A DNA stretch of 25,755 bases from a virus. The translations under genes and the position numbers were made by a program. Below, in pieces: positions 14,876-20,330 of the stretch. The stretch lies in the IMG/VR virus record IMGVR_UViG_3300025769_000739, positions 1 to 25,755 of that record; one strand, written 5' to 3'. The notes under the pieces are model-generated. The model was not told where the DNA came from and did no database searches. It saw only the letters and a list, made by a program, of their open reading frames with translations. Every line of letters begins with the position of its first letter. Position 1 is the first letter of the stretch.

Positions 14876-15766
14876 TTATTTAAAAGGGAATTCCCCGTCC
14901 ATCGAAGCGTCGAACTGGATGGGTTCAACGCCGCGTTGCTTAGGTTTGTTAGGGTTTCGATTCTCGACGGACGGGGAAACTTTTTTAACTTCTTTTGGTT
15001 CAGGCTCAACCGGTGTCGCTTCGACTTCGGAAATAACCTCGACTTCGGGTTGATGATTCGAAATAACATTTTTTAAAATCACATCTAAATCCGACTTAAA
15101 TAGTTCGGTTAATTTAAAACTTTCGTCCCGGTGGAAATACTTTCGAACGGCTTCCTTTAATTCCTCTTTACTCTTAAATCCCGCCTCTTTTGATGCGGCG
15201 TAAAGGGTTTTTAAATCCTCCTGGTCAATGTTACTTAGAATTTCATCGCTTGAATAAATACCCGAAAGGTCATTCGGGAATGCCTTCCTCAAGGCCAATG
15301 CTTCGGCGCATTTTGCGAGCATAAGCGCGGGCATAGTTGACCAAACTCCGGTTTTTTTCCCGTATTCCTTAAATAAGGCGACCGCCGTGATCGGGGTTGA
15401 GATTCCTTTTTTTCTAACACTCACACGGGCGGCGGCGGGAGGGGAATCCTTCAGCCAAACGTCAACCCAAACCCCATCCATCCCGCACCATTGCGCGGGT
15501 TCCTGGCCGTCATATTTTCCGGTACGTTCAGCAATAACCCGAAACCCATCAATGGAGGTTTGAATAATTGGGCGCCCGCCGCTTTTAATAAAATAAATTT
15601 GTCGGCTAAGGGGATCAAGGCCGGTTTTTGCGACGTAACCCATAAAGAGTTGAACCTCGCTGTCATTCGCGCCCTGGCAAATAACATTCTTAATTGTTTC
15701 GACTTGTTCTTTTGAATAATTTCCGACGGATAAACTTTTATCGGTTGTTTTAACTAGACTGTTCAT
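14876..15766 (-). CDS. bet: Bet / RecT-type single-strand annealing recombinase
   Basis: 296 residues. Strong lambda Bet-family matches: GLDPLSRQIYFI (49-60), TSIDGFRVIAERTGKYDG (70-87), WCGMDG.WVDVWL, PPAAARVSVRKKG and MLAKCAEALALRKAFP near 170-188. The protein anneals complementary single strands and promotes strand invasion in phage recombination. Residues ~190-250 are helical, followed by a Pro/Glu-rich linker. The last residues, MDGEFPFK, resemble the acidic tip of SSB (DDDIPF). No exonuclease partner of Exo type is seen here; the DUF1064 protein in the same operon may be the nuclease. AGAAGGGA lies before ATG 15766. Confidence 0.95.
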   Translation of the reverse strand: MNSLVKTTDKSLSVGNYSKEQVETIKNVICQGANDSEVQLFMGYVAKTGLDPLSRQIYFIKSGGRPIIQTSIDGFRVIAERTGKYDGQEPAQWCGMDGVWVDVWLKDSPPAAARVSVRKKGISTPITAVALFKEYGKKTGVWSTMPALMLAKCAEALALRKAFPNDLSGIYSSDEILSNIDQEDLKTLYAASKEAGFKSKEELKEAVRKYFHRDESFKLTELFKSDLDVILKNVISNHQPEVEVISEVEATPVEPEPKEVKKVSPSVENRNPNKPKQRGVEPIQFDASMDGEFPFK

Positions 15767-15896
15767 TCTCGCGTCCCTTCTCTTGAAAGGGGTTTAATCA
15801 CAATGGTTCCGACCTGGCAATAAAAAAGTTTTGTGACGCGCTTCCATCCGCATCGCGCCATATATTAAGGTTAGATAACCGAAAGGGTCGCGCGTA

Positions 15897-16016
15897 ATAG
15901 TCTCGAAAACAAGGCGCCCGATCCAATACTTAAAAGAGACGAACCCGCAAGGGGGAACGCAGAGCCTTCCGGTCTAATCACGGAAATATCGGAAGGACAC
16001 GGAGTCGATACTGGAC
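15897..16016 (+). ncRNA. Candidate structured RNA, GEMM (c-di-GMP riboswitch)-like core
   Basis: Read on the plus strand: GTCTC (15900-15904) can pair with GAGAC (15936-15940); then a short CCC-GCAA-GGG hairpin with a GNRA loop; then GAACGCAGAGCC (15956-15967 area), then CCTTCCG ... CGGAAGG, a perfect 7-bp stem. The order GNRA hairpin, GRACGCARAGCC, CCGGYCTAA resembles the GEMM-I consensus (GACGCAAAGCC..CCGGCCUAA). The 5' GGCAAACC strand of GEMM is not well matched and the 3' part is weak, so this is only a candidate. A hairpin with T-run follows, as an expression platform would. Confidence 0.35.
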
Positions 16017-16017
16017 T

Positions 16018-16046
16018 TGGTTTTTTCAAAAACCACGGCTTTTTTA
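16018..16046 (+). terminator. Possible weak terminator or riboswitch platform
   Basis: TGGTTTTT pairs with AAAAACCA over a very small loop; ACGGC and a run of six T follow. The stem is A-T rich and the T-run does not abut it, so activity is doubtful. Confidence 0.35.
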
Positions 16047-16122
16047 AGGTGTTTTTTTTTAACAAAAAATCGCGCGCCGTAATGGGTTGTTATATCTGCT
16101 TTTTAAATAAAGATTGTTTAAA

Positions 16123-16143
16123 AAGATAATTCTCTTTTATCTT
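16123..16143. repeat. 7-bp dyad AAGATAA / TTATCTT
   Basis: Perfect arms at 16123-16129 and 16137-16143 around a 7-base spacer, in the divergent control region. The size suits a repressor operator; no protein assigned. Confidence 0.45.
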
Positions 16144-16166
16144 AATGCGAAGAATGGAATACCACT

Positions 16167-16207
16167 CCCCCCTCCCCCTCCCCTTTGTGGGGAAGGGGGG
16201 GGAGGGG
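16167..16207. repeat. C-tract / G-tract inverted element, G-quadruplex potential
   Basis: C runs of 6, 5 and 4 (16167-16183) face G runs of 4, 8 and 4 (16189-16192, 16195-16202, 16204-16207) across TTTGT. It can form a long G-C hairpin, and the G side has enough tracts for a quadruplex. Confidence 0.7.
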
Positions 16208-16294
16208 TTCCGATCACTTAAAAAGAGGCTTAGAAAATAAATTTGCAAAGTCTTCGAAGGTGTTTTATTTGGTTAGGTCTTCAAGGGGGAATGA

Positions 16295-16594
16295 ATGCCT
16301 TATTGTTCAAATCAATGTCGATTCGGAATTGTGTTGCATGATACTAGCGACAATGGAGGGGTTCCCTTCGTTTATCGCTGCACTTGCGACTATGGGGATA
16401 ATGTTTCAAAGGCTTATCCCGTTTATCGTCCGGCAAGGCTTCCCAATGTTGAAAAGACCGATGAACCTTCAACGGGTGAACTTATAAACAAGGCATTCGA
16501 CGAAGGGGATCAAGACAAGCTTAAGGAATACGAAAAAACTAACTTGGTTCTATTCTTACTTACCTGGTATCGACGAAGGAATAAAAAGGCATGA
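16295..16594 (+). CDS. Small zinc-binding phage protein
   Basis: 99 residues starting MPYCSNQCRFGIV. C4, C8, C29 and C31 (YRCTCDYGD) form a probable zinc site; a Pro/Tyr-rich segment (AYPVYRPARLP) and an acidic helix follow. AAGGGGGA at 16284-16290 lies four bases before ATG 16295; the ATG at 16291 is out of frame. Another frame over this stretch (16185-16487) starts in the G-tract and lacks a ribosome site. First gene of the plus-strand early block; it overlaps the Lar-like gene by ATGA. Confidence 0.75.
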   Translation: MPYCSNQCRFGIVLHDTSDNGGVPFVYRCTCDYGDNVSKAYPVYRPARLPNVEKTDEPSTGELINKAFDEGDQDKLKEYEKTNLVLFLLTWYRRRNKKA

Positions 16595-16785
16595 ACGGAA
16601 AACTTGAACCTTGCCCGGATTGTGGCGATCAACCAAAAATATCTATTAATAAAGAACGTGGGCGAGATACTTTCCAAATACTTTGTGCAAATTGCTATGA
16701 GGTCACGACCGAAGCCGCCGGAATATTATTTCATGGTGATTCTATCGCCGATGTGATTAATGAATGGAATGATTTTGCAGTTTAA
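16591..16785 (+). CDS. Lar-like restriction alleviation / zinc-ribbon protein
   Basis: 64 residues. It shows the Lar/Com-type layout: LEPCPDCG (C8, C11), a strand, LCANC (C32, C35), a Gly-rich turn and a final helix with 'a...WN' (ADVINEWNDF). Lar of the Rac prophage modulates host type I restriction; many short homologues of this shape are known only by similarity. The gene directly precedes the cytosine methyltransferase, so an anti-restriction role fits. ATG overlaps the upstream stop. Confidence 0.75.
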   Translation: MNGKLEPCPDCGDQPKISINKERGRDTFQILCANCYEVTTEAAGILFHGDSIADVINEWNDFAV

Positions 16786-16796
16786 AAGGGGGATTG

Positions 16797-17531
16797 ATGC
16801 TTTATGGCCTGGACTTATTTAGTGGAATTGGAGGAATCACAAAAGGACTTGAACAATGGGTTAAACCCATCGCCTACTGCGAGCAAGACAAATACTGTCA
16901 AGCGGTTTTGGCAAATCGAATCATCGACGGAAGTCTACCCAATGCCCCAATTTGGGATGATGTTAAAACGCTCGAAGGAAAAATGTTACCCGTTAAACCT
17001 GACATTATTTATGGGGGATTCCCTTGCCAGGACATTAGTGTTTGCGGGAATCAAAAGGGAATTGATGGCGAGCGAAGCGGATTATTTTTTGAAATTGTCC
17101 GACTTATTGAAGAAGTCCGCCCCGAATTTGTCTTCCTTGAAAATGTCCCAAACATTAGAACAAAAGGACTTGATCGCGTTATCCAAGAATTTACCCGCCT
17201 TCGGTATGATTTCCGGTGGACGATTGTTTCAGCCGCCGAAGTTGGCGCCCCGCACGTTAGGAAAAGGTGGTTCCTACTGGCCGACGCCAACATCAAGGGA
17301 CTGGAAGGGGGGGAGAACACCGGAAGGATTAAAAGCGGCGGGGAGAAATTCGTCGAATTCCCTACCGGACAAGGTGAACCATTTAAACGGGAAAACTGGC
17401 AAATTGAACCCGACGTGGGTCGAATGGTTGATGGGTTACCCTTTAGGGTGGACCGAATTAAAGCCTTGGGCAATGCGGTTGTTCCCGAACAAGTGTCCCA
17501 AGCATTTAAAAAATTGCTTTGCATGGAGTAA
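16797..17531 (+). CDS. dcm: C5-cytosine DNA methyltransferase
   Basis: 244 residues with all main motifs: I DLFSGIGG (6-13), IV GGFPCQDIS with catalytic C77, VI ENV (115-117), VIII SAAEVGAPHVRKRWF (145-159), X ALGNAVVPEQ (223-232). It methylates cytosine C5 using SAM. The stretch between motifs VIII and X that holds the target recognition domain is only ~60 residues, short for the family, so the recognised site is not predictable. ATG 16797 follows GGGGGA by three to four bases; TTG 16794 is an unlikely start. No cognate restriction enzyme is near, so it is probably protective. A 260-codon frame overlaps nearly all of it (16804-17586). Confidence 0.95.
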   Translation: MLYGLDLFSGIGGITKGLEQWVKPIAYCEQDKYCQAVLANRIIDGSLPNAPIWDDVKTLEGKMLPVKPDIIYGGFPCQDISVCGNQKGIDGERSGLFFEIVRLIEEVRPEFVFLENVPNIRTKGLDRVIQEFTRLRYDFRWTIVSAAEVGAPHVRKRWFLLADANIKGLEGGENTGRIKSGGEKFVEFPTGQGEPFKRENWQIEPDVGRMVDGLPFRVDRIKALGNAVVPEQVSQAFKKLLCME

Positions 17532-17586
17532 CAACAAAACGAAAGAAGGAATGAAAAAACATGAAAACTATAAACGTGGCGATTAA
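16804..17586 (+). CDS. Long second reading frame inside dcm (possible overprinted gene)
   Basis: 260 codons, open from an ATG seven bases after the dcm start, through the whole of dcm in the +1 frame, to 55 bases past its stop, ending inside parB. The C-terminal half reads like phage 'Dcm-associated' hypothetical proteins: LSKNLPAFGMISGGRLFQ, LAPRTLGKGGSYWPTPTSRD (147-166) and LNPTWVEWLMGYPLGWTELK (201-220). Those motifs lie exactly over dcm motifs VIII and X, so similar annotated proteins may themselves be out-of-frame reads of dcm genes. No separate ribosome site is seen, but it could use that of dcm. Whether it is translated is unknown. Confidence 0.35.
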   Translation: MAWTYLVELEESQKDLNNGLNPSPTASKTNTVKRFWQIESSTEVYPMPQFGMMLKRSKEKCYPLNLTLFMGDSLARTLVFAGIKRELMASEADYFLKLSDLLKKSAPNLSSLKMSQTLEQKDLIALSKNLPAFGMISGGRLFQPPKLAPRTLGKGGSYWPTPTSRDWKGGRTPEGLKAAGRNSSNSLPDKVNHLNGKTGKLNPTWVEWLMGYPLGWTELKPWAMRLFPNKCPKHLKNCFAWSNNKTKEGMKKHENYKRGD

Positions 17587-18400
17587 TCGCATTAAGAACT
17601 TAGGAAACACCCGTTCGTCAACCGGTGGACCCTCCATGAAGGAATTATGTCAATCCGTTAAAGATAATGGGATCATGACTCCCCTATGGGTTGCCAAAAA
17701 GGGAACCGGGTTTGTCTTAGTTGCGGGCGCAAGACGCCTGGAAGCCGCCGGGAAGATGGGATTGAAAACCGTTCCCGTCAACGTAGTCGAAGGAAACGAC
17801 CAGGAACTAACCGTTTTTCACTTGATCGAAAACATTCAGCGCGAAGACTTATCAGTTTATGAATTGGGTAAAGCTTGCGACGAGTTGAGAAGAAGGCACA
17901 AAATGGAACCTTCGGAAATTGCCGTTCGACTTGCTAAACCCTTGACCGAAATAAACACGGCTTTAAGCGTCGCAAGTTCTAAGATTCCCGAAGAAATTAA
18001 GGGGAAAATCGTTTCCTTTAATGGAAGGGATAAGAAAAAGAAAAAAGGCGGTATCCCTTCGGAGGCCGCGCGTTATATCCTGGACTATGGGCGCAATGTT
18101 AGCCGAAGCGGTGGGAAGGCATTATCGAAGGAATCCATCACGGAACTTTTAAAATTCGCGGGTTCAGATAAGGGAAGCCTTCCAAGAGTACGCGCCGCCG
18201 TTCAAGCGGCGAAACAAGGGATGGAAGTTAAACAAGCAATCAAAAAAGCGGATAAGGTCCAAACCGTGAATATATCCCTAACCCTGGATAAAAGCCGGGT
18301 TGCGAGAATGGAGAAGGCCACGGGGAAATCAATCAACACCCTTCTAAGGAAAGTCATCACTTCGGATCGAAGTCTTTCCAGGCTTCTTTTTACTAGGTAG
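17561..18400 (+). CDS. ParB-like nuclease/partition-domain protein
   Basis: 279 residues. N-terminal ParB/Spo0J domain: LGNTRS (14-19), ELCQSVKDNGIMTPLWV, VAGARRLEAA (54-63; GARR in place of the usual GERR) and ENIQREDLSVYE (90-101). The middle is HTH-like (SEIAVRLAKPLTEINTALSV). The end, VNISLTLDKSRVARMEKATG, suggests a small dimer or ribbon-helix-helix domain. ParB proteins bind DNA and CTP; no ParA is present, so plasmid-style partition is not supported and a regulatory or nuclease role is possible. AAGGA lies about ten bases before ATG 17561. Its start overlaps the second frame in dcm. Confidence 0.88.
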   Translation: MKTINVAINRIKNLGNTRSSTGGPSMKELCQSVKDNGIMTPLWVAKKGTGFVLVAGARRLEAAGKMGLKTVPVNVVEGNDQELTVFHLIENIQREDLSVYELGKACDELRRRHKMEPSEIAVRLAKPLTEINTALSVASSKIPEEIKGKIVSFNGRDKKKKKGGIPSEAARYILDYGRNVSRSGGKALSKESITELLKFAGSDKGSLPRVRAAVQAAKQGMEVKQAIKKADKVQTVNISLTLDKSRVARMEKATGKSINTLLRKVITSDRSLSRLLFTR

Positions 18401-18407
18401 GTTAATC

Positions 18408-18632
18408 ATGTTCGATCATGTCTATTCCGAGCATTCCCCCGCCGCACTTTCGTGGCGGGGGGTTTGTCTAGTGTGTGAAAAGAAGAAAACCGAACATCGG
18501 ACCGGGGTTTGTGCTTCGTGTCGGACGTTCACTTGTGTGCAATGCGGAAAACACGGGCGATCCGAAAAGTTCGATCGGTCAAAAATTTGTTATCAGTGTT
18601 CTAGGAAAAACAAAACCCAAGGGTTTCCATAA
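18408..18632 (+). CDS. Cysteine-rich double zinc-ribbon protein
   Basis: 74 residues with four CxxC pairs: C20/C23 (CLVC), C35/C38 (CASC), C43/C46 (CVQC) and C61/C64 (CYQC), enough for two zinc sites. Basic residues lie between the pairs, so nucleic acid binding is plausible. ATG 18408 starts seven bases after the parB stop. No family recognised. An overlapping frame from 18475 is the upstream extension of the next gene. Confidence 0.75.
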   Translation: MFDHVYSEHSPAALSWRGVCLVCEKKKTEHRTGVCASCRTFTCVQCGKHGRSEKFDRSKICYQCSRKNKTQGFP

Positions 18633-18642
18633 AGGGGGGATG

Positions 18643-18939
18643 ATGCCTTATCAACTTGAAGCCGAACTAGAAACGGCAAAATTAGAAAACCTAGAATGGT
18701 ATCAAGACGCCGGGCGATCATTAATCGAACGGGTTAAGCTTATTCAATCGCAACGGGAATCACTTATTAAAGTCACCGAAGACTTTTCGCCCGCCGCGCT
18801 AGAAAAATCAATGAGGTTTTGCGACCTAAGAATCAAATCAATAAAAGAGGCGATGCGTCTAGTCGATCAAGAATTTGAAAACGAAACCTTATACCTGGAA
18901 GCAATAGAAACATTGGATCAAAATGTCGAGCATTGTTAA
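18643..18939 (+). CDS. Helical phage protein, unknown
   Basis: 98 residues from ATG 18643, chosen because AAAGGGGGG ends three bases before it; the frame is open back to 18475 over the zinc-ribbon gene, with no start site there. MPYQLEAELETAKLENLEWY and the later helices (FCDLRIKSIKEAMRLVDQEF) are strongly charged, likely coiled coil. No family recognised. The next gene starts 17 bases before its stop. Confidence 0.7.
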   Translation: MPYQLEAELETAKLENLEWYQDAGRSLIERVKLIQSQRESLIKVTEDFSPAALEKSMRFCDLRIKSIKEAMRLVDQEFENETLYLEAIETLDQNVEHC

Positions 18940-19294
18940 TGAATTAATCTTCAATGGTGAATGCGCAACCGACGTTTTGAATTATGTTAAATCCGAAGAA
19001 ATGGATTTTGATTTTAATAAAATTCTAAGGGAACCGGCGCACCTGGATCAACACGAAGTTAAACCGTGGCGGTTTTCAAATTGGGGGTGTGGAACGAATG
19101 CAATCGCACCCCAAAGGATTAAGAATAAAATAACGTTTAACACTAAAGGCGGCGCTTGTTTCTTCGCCTTGCACGAATTAACCCGAAAATTTCCTGGGCT
19201 ATTCCTTCGCTATTCGTTTTCTAGCAACGAAAAAGAGGATTTTACGGGAACATTTGCGATTAAAGGCGGGCGATGCCTGGAAGTTGTGGAATGA
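18923..19294 (+). CDS. DUF1281 / Api92-like phage protein (ferredoxin-like fold)
   Basis: 123 residues. It follows the family pattern: a first strand (NELIFNGECATDVLNYV), an 'I..Pa' loop (KILREPAHL), W..SNWGCGTNA (the usual 'nWGtkwna'), a strand (ITFNTKGG), a helix ending LTRKFPGL, then a YSFSSNEKEDFTGTFAIKGG hairpin. Such proteins are common in phages and mobile elements and their job is unknown. It overlaps the previous gene by 17 bases and the next by ATGA, so it is in the same operon. Confidence 0.75.
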   Translation: MSSIVNELIFNGECATDVLNYVKSEEMDFDFNKILREPAHLDQHEVKPWRFSNWGCGTNAIAPQRIKNKITFNTKGGACFFALHELTRKFPGLFLRYSFSSNEKEDFTGTFAIKGGRCLEVVE

Positions 19295-19380
19295 ATTTAG
19301 ATTACTTTGAGAAAAGCGCGCTTATCCTGAACCTGGTTTCGGCGCTCATCATCTTTTTATGGTACTGTAGGCGAGTCTAA
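19291..19380 (+). CDS. 29-residue single-span membrane peptide
   Basis: MNLDYFEKSALILNLVSALI followed by IFLWYCRRV: an acidic start, one hydrophobic span of about 18 residues and a basic end, so the N-terminus is probably outside. Its ATG overlaps the upstream stop (ATGA), which supports translation. No family can be named at this length. Confidence 0.55.
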   Translation: MNLDYFEKSALILNLVSALIIFLWYCRRV

Positions 19381-19402
19381 TTCAAAAGCAAGAAGGGAAA
19401 AT

Positions 19403-19660
19403 ATGAAGACAATAATTAAAGAAGTAGAGGGCGAGGGGTTGGAAGCATTGCTCGGAAAAAGAGTAACGCTTTATTGCGTTAACTATATCTATACAGGCGA
19501 TCTAGTGGGAGTTAACAATACCTGCGTTAAACTATCAAACGGCGGTATTGTTTACGACACTGGCAAGCATAGTGAGAAGGACTGGCTTGATTATCAACCA
19601 TTGCCTAACGATTGGTATATCCAAACATCAGCGATTGAGAGCTTTGGCGAATTTAAGTGA
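19403..19660 (+). CDS. Conserved small protein of the 'VTL.C.NYIYTG.LVGVN' type
   Basis: 85 residues. Motifs: EGLEALLGKRVTLYCVNYIY, TGDLVGVNNTCVKLSNGGIV, YDTGKH, LPNDWYIQTSAIESFG. I recall this type as a widespread hypothetical protein in bacteria and prophages, often followed by Ser/Gly/Arg-rich repeat ORFs, as here; the fold looks like a small beta-barrel (Sm- or SH3-like), function unknown. AAGAAGGGA lies before ATG 19403. Its last codons (GAATTTAAGTGATAGG) are the start of a unit that is repeated downstream. Confidence 0.7.
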   Translation: MKTIIKEVEGEGLEALLGKRVTLYCVNYIYTGDLVGVNNTCVKLSNGGIVYDTGKHSEKDWLDYQPLPNDWYIQTSAIESFGEFK

Positions 19661-19704
19661 TAGGTAAGCGCGTATTGGTTCGGTCACGATCATGGTCAGG
19701 CTAA
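19657..19704 (+). CDS. Ser-Arg-Trp mini-ORF 1 (15 residues)
   Basis: GTG start overlapping the stop of the previous gene (GTGA). Reads MIGKRVLVRSRSWSG. It shares the MIGKR start and the RSWSG end with the next three. Translation is unproven. Confidence 0.35.
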   Translation: MIGKRVLVRSRSWSG

Positions 19705-19725
19705 TTGTGAGTTCGGGGTTTTTAA

Positions 19726-19851
19726 ATGATAGGTAAACGGCATACCAAGTGGGCTCGGTCATGGTCACTATCACGATCACGGTCATGGTCACTATCACGA
19801 TCACGGTCACGGTCAGGATCATGGCCACTGTCACAATCATGGTCAGGTTAA
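19726..19851 (+). CDS. Ser-Arg-Trp mini-ORF 2 (41 residues)
   Basis: ATG at 19726, seven bases after GGGG. Begins MIGKRHTKWARSWS, continues with alternating Ser and Arg/Trp/Leu/Gly, ends QSWSG. Nearly every second codon is TCA. Translation is unproven, but start, frame and end are kept across the four units. Confidence 0.4.
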   Translation: MIGKRHTKWARSWSLSRSRSWSLSRSRSRSGSWPLSQSWSG

Positions 19852-19873
19852 TTGTGAGTTGGGGGCTTTTTAA

Positions 19874-20002
19874 GTGATAGGTAAAAGACAAGCCAAGCGG
19901 TCACTACGATCATGGTCACTGTCACGATCACGGTCATGGTCAGGATCATGGTTACTATCATGGTCATGGTCACGATCACGATCACGATCTTGGTCAGGTT
20001 AA
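19874..20002 (+). CDS. Ser-Arg-Trp mini-ORF 3 (42 residues)
   Basis: GTG at 19874, eight bases after GGGGG. Begins MIGKRQAKRSLRSWS, ends RSWSG. The first 14 codons are almost the same as in unit 4, whereas the repeat core differs in length and order. Confidence 0.4.
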   Translation: MIGKRQAKRSLRSWSLSRSRSWSGSWLLSWSWSRSRSRSWSG

Positions 20003-20024
20003 TTGTGAGTTGGGGGCTTTTTAA

Positions 20025-20129
20025 GTGATAGGCAAAAGACAAGCCAAGCGGTCACTACGATCATGGTCATGGTCACGATCACGAGCATGGTCGCATTCAC
20101 GATCACGAGCACGATCATGGTCAGGTTAA
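20025..20129 (+). CDS. Ser-Arg-Trp mini-ORF 4 (34 residues)
   Basis: GTG at 20025, eight bases after GGGGG. Begins MIGKRQAKRSLRSWS, ends RSWSG and then TAA. Last unit of the array; the plus-strand operon appears to end here. No clear terminator follows. Confidence 0.4.
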   Translation: MIGKRQAKRSLRSWSWSRSRAWSHSRSRARSWSG

Positions 20130-20178
20130 TAGGGGTGTTTTGTTCTAGGGGCGATAGCTAGCGAGGTTAAGACTAAGC

Positions 20179-20304
20179 TTAATGGCAGTAGGTAGGTCTC
20201 TCAATATTAGAGAGAGCCTCTAACATGGCCTCTAAATCTATTTTGGCTATTAAAATGTCCTCGATCTCATAAACTAGGAATTGACGGTCGTGGTCCGTTG
20301 TCAT
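20179..20304 (-). CDS. Possible small acidic protein, 41 residues
   Basis: MTTDHDRQFLVYEIEDILIA, then KIDLEAMLEALSNIERPTYCH; a helical acidic peptide. It lies 26 bases after the upstream gene's stop on the same strand. The ribosome site is weak. Its 3' part contains a TCTCTC/GAGAGA hairpin (20197-20215). Plausible last gene of the minus-strand late block. Confidence 0.4.
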   Translation of the reverse strand: MTTDHDRQFLVYEIEDILIAKIDLEAMLEALSNIERPTYCH

Positions 20305-20330
20305 TCTTAAAGCGTACCACGCGAGGGAAT

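Larger units (their letters stand above)
15767..16294. other. Non-coding divergent region between bet and the plus-strand early genes
   Basis: 528 bases with no supported gene; short frames here have no ribosome site or recognisable protein. It separates divergent operons, so it should hold promoters for both, but I find no strong -35/-10 pair on either strand. It contains a possible structured RNA (15897-16016), a hairpin with T-run (16018-16046), a 7-bp dyad (16123-16143) and a C-tract/G-tract mirror (16167-16207). It could also hold a replication origin; no iterons are visible. Confidence 0.6.
19645..20130 (+). repeat. Four-unit tandem array with hexamer-periodic core
   Basis: Each unit has a conserved head (GTTAATTGTGAGTTGGGGG, then CTTTTTAAGTGATAGG) and a core of 6-base steps, mostly TCACGR, TCATGG or TCAGGA. 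Core lengths differ by multiples of six, so the Ser-Arg-Trp frame is kept. About 14 GATC sites lie in it. The head resembles the 3' end of the gene at 19403, so the array probably grew by duplication of that end. Confidence 0.85.

Noticed and set aside
15897-16016. Cobalamin riboswitch, SRP RNA or RNase P
   Set aside because: A stretch like AGTC.GATAC..G.C and GGAAGGA hint at them, but the B12 box (GCCACTG), the SRP core and the RNase P core are absent.
16185-16487. 100-codon plus-strand frame over the G-tract
   Set aside because: Starts inside the G-run hairpin without a start context; the overlapping frame from 16295 has a zinc site and AAGGGGGA.
17051-17524. 157-codon minus-strand frame inside dcm
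   Set aside because: No ribosome site or known motif; likely a result of dcm codon use. Only the +1 plus-strand frame has recognisable motifs.
19735-20010. His-rich (GHDHGHGHYH) reading of the same repeats
   Set aside because: The frame is open in each unit but has no start codon after its upstream stop; the Ser-Arg-Trp frame has starts, spacing to G-runs and shared ends.
19628-20042. Minus-strand Thr/Ile/Val-rich frames across the array
   Set aside because: Antisense shadows of the hexamer repeat, without ribosome sites and running into the 85-residue gene.
19645-20130. CRISPR-like array
   Set aside because: Units differ in length, the variable part is itself a low-complexity hexamer repeat, and no cas gene is near.
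20196-20216. TCTCTC/GAGAGA hairpin as terminator
   Set aside because: Short A-T loop stem without a T-run on either strand, and it lies in a possible small gene.
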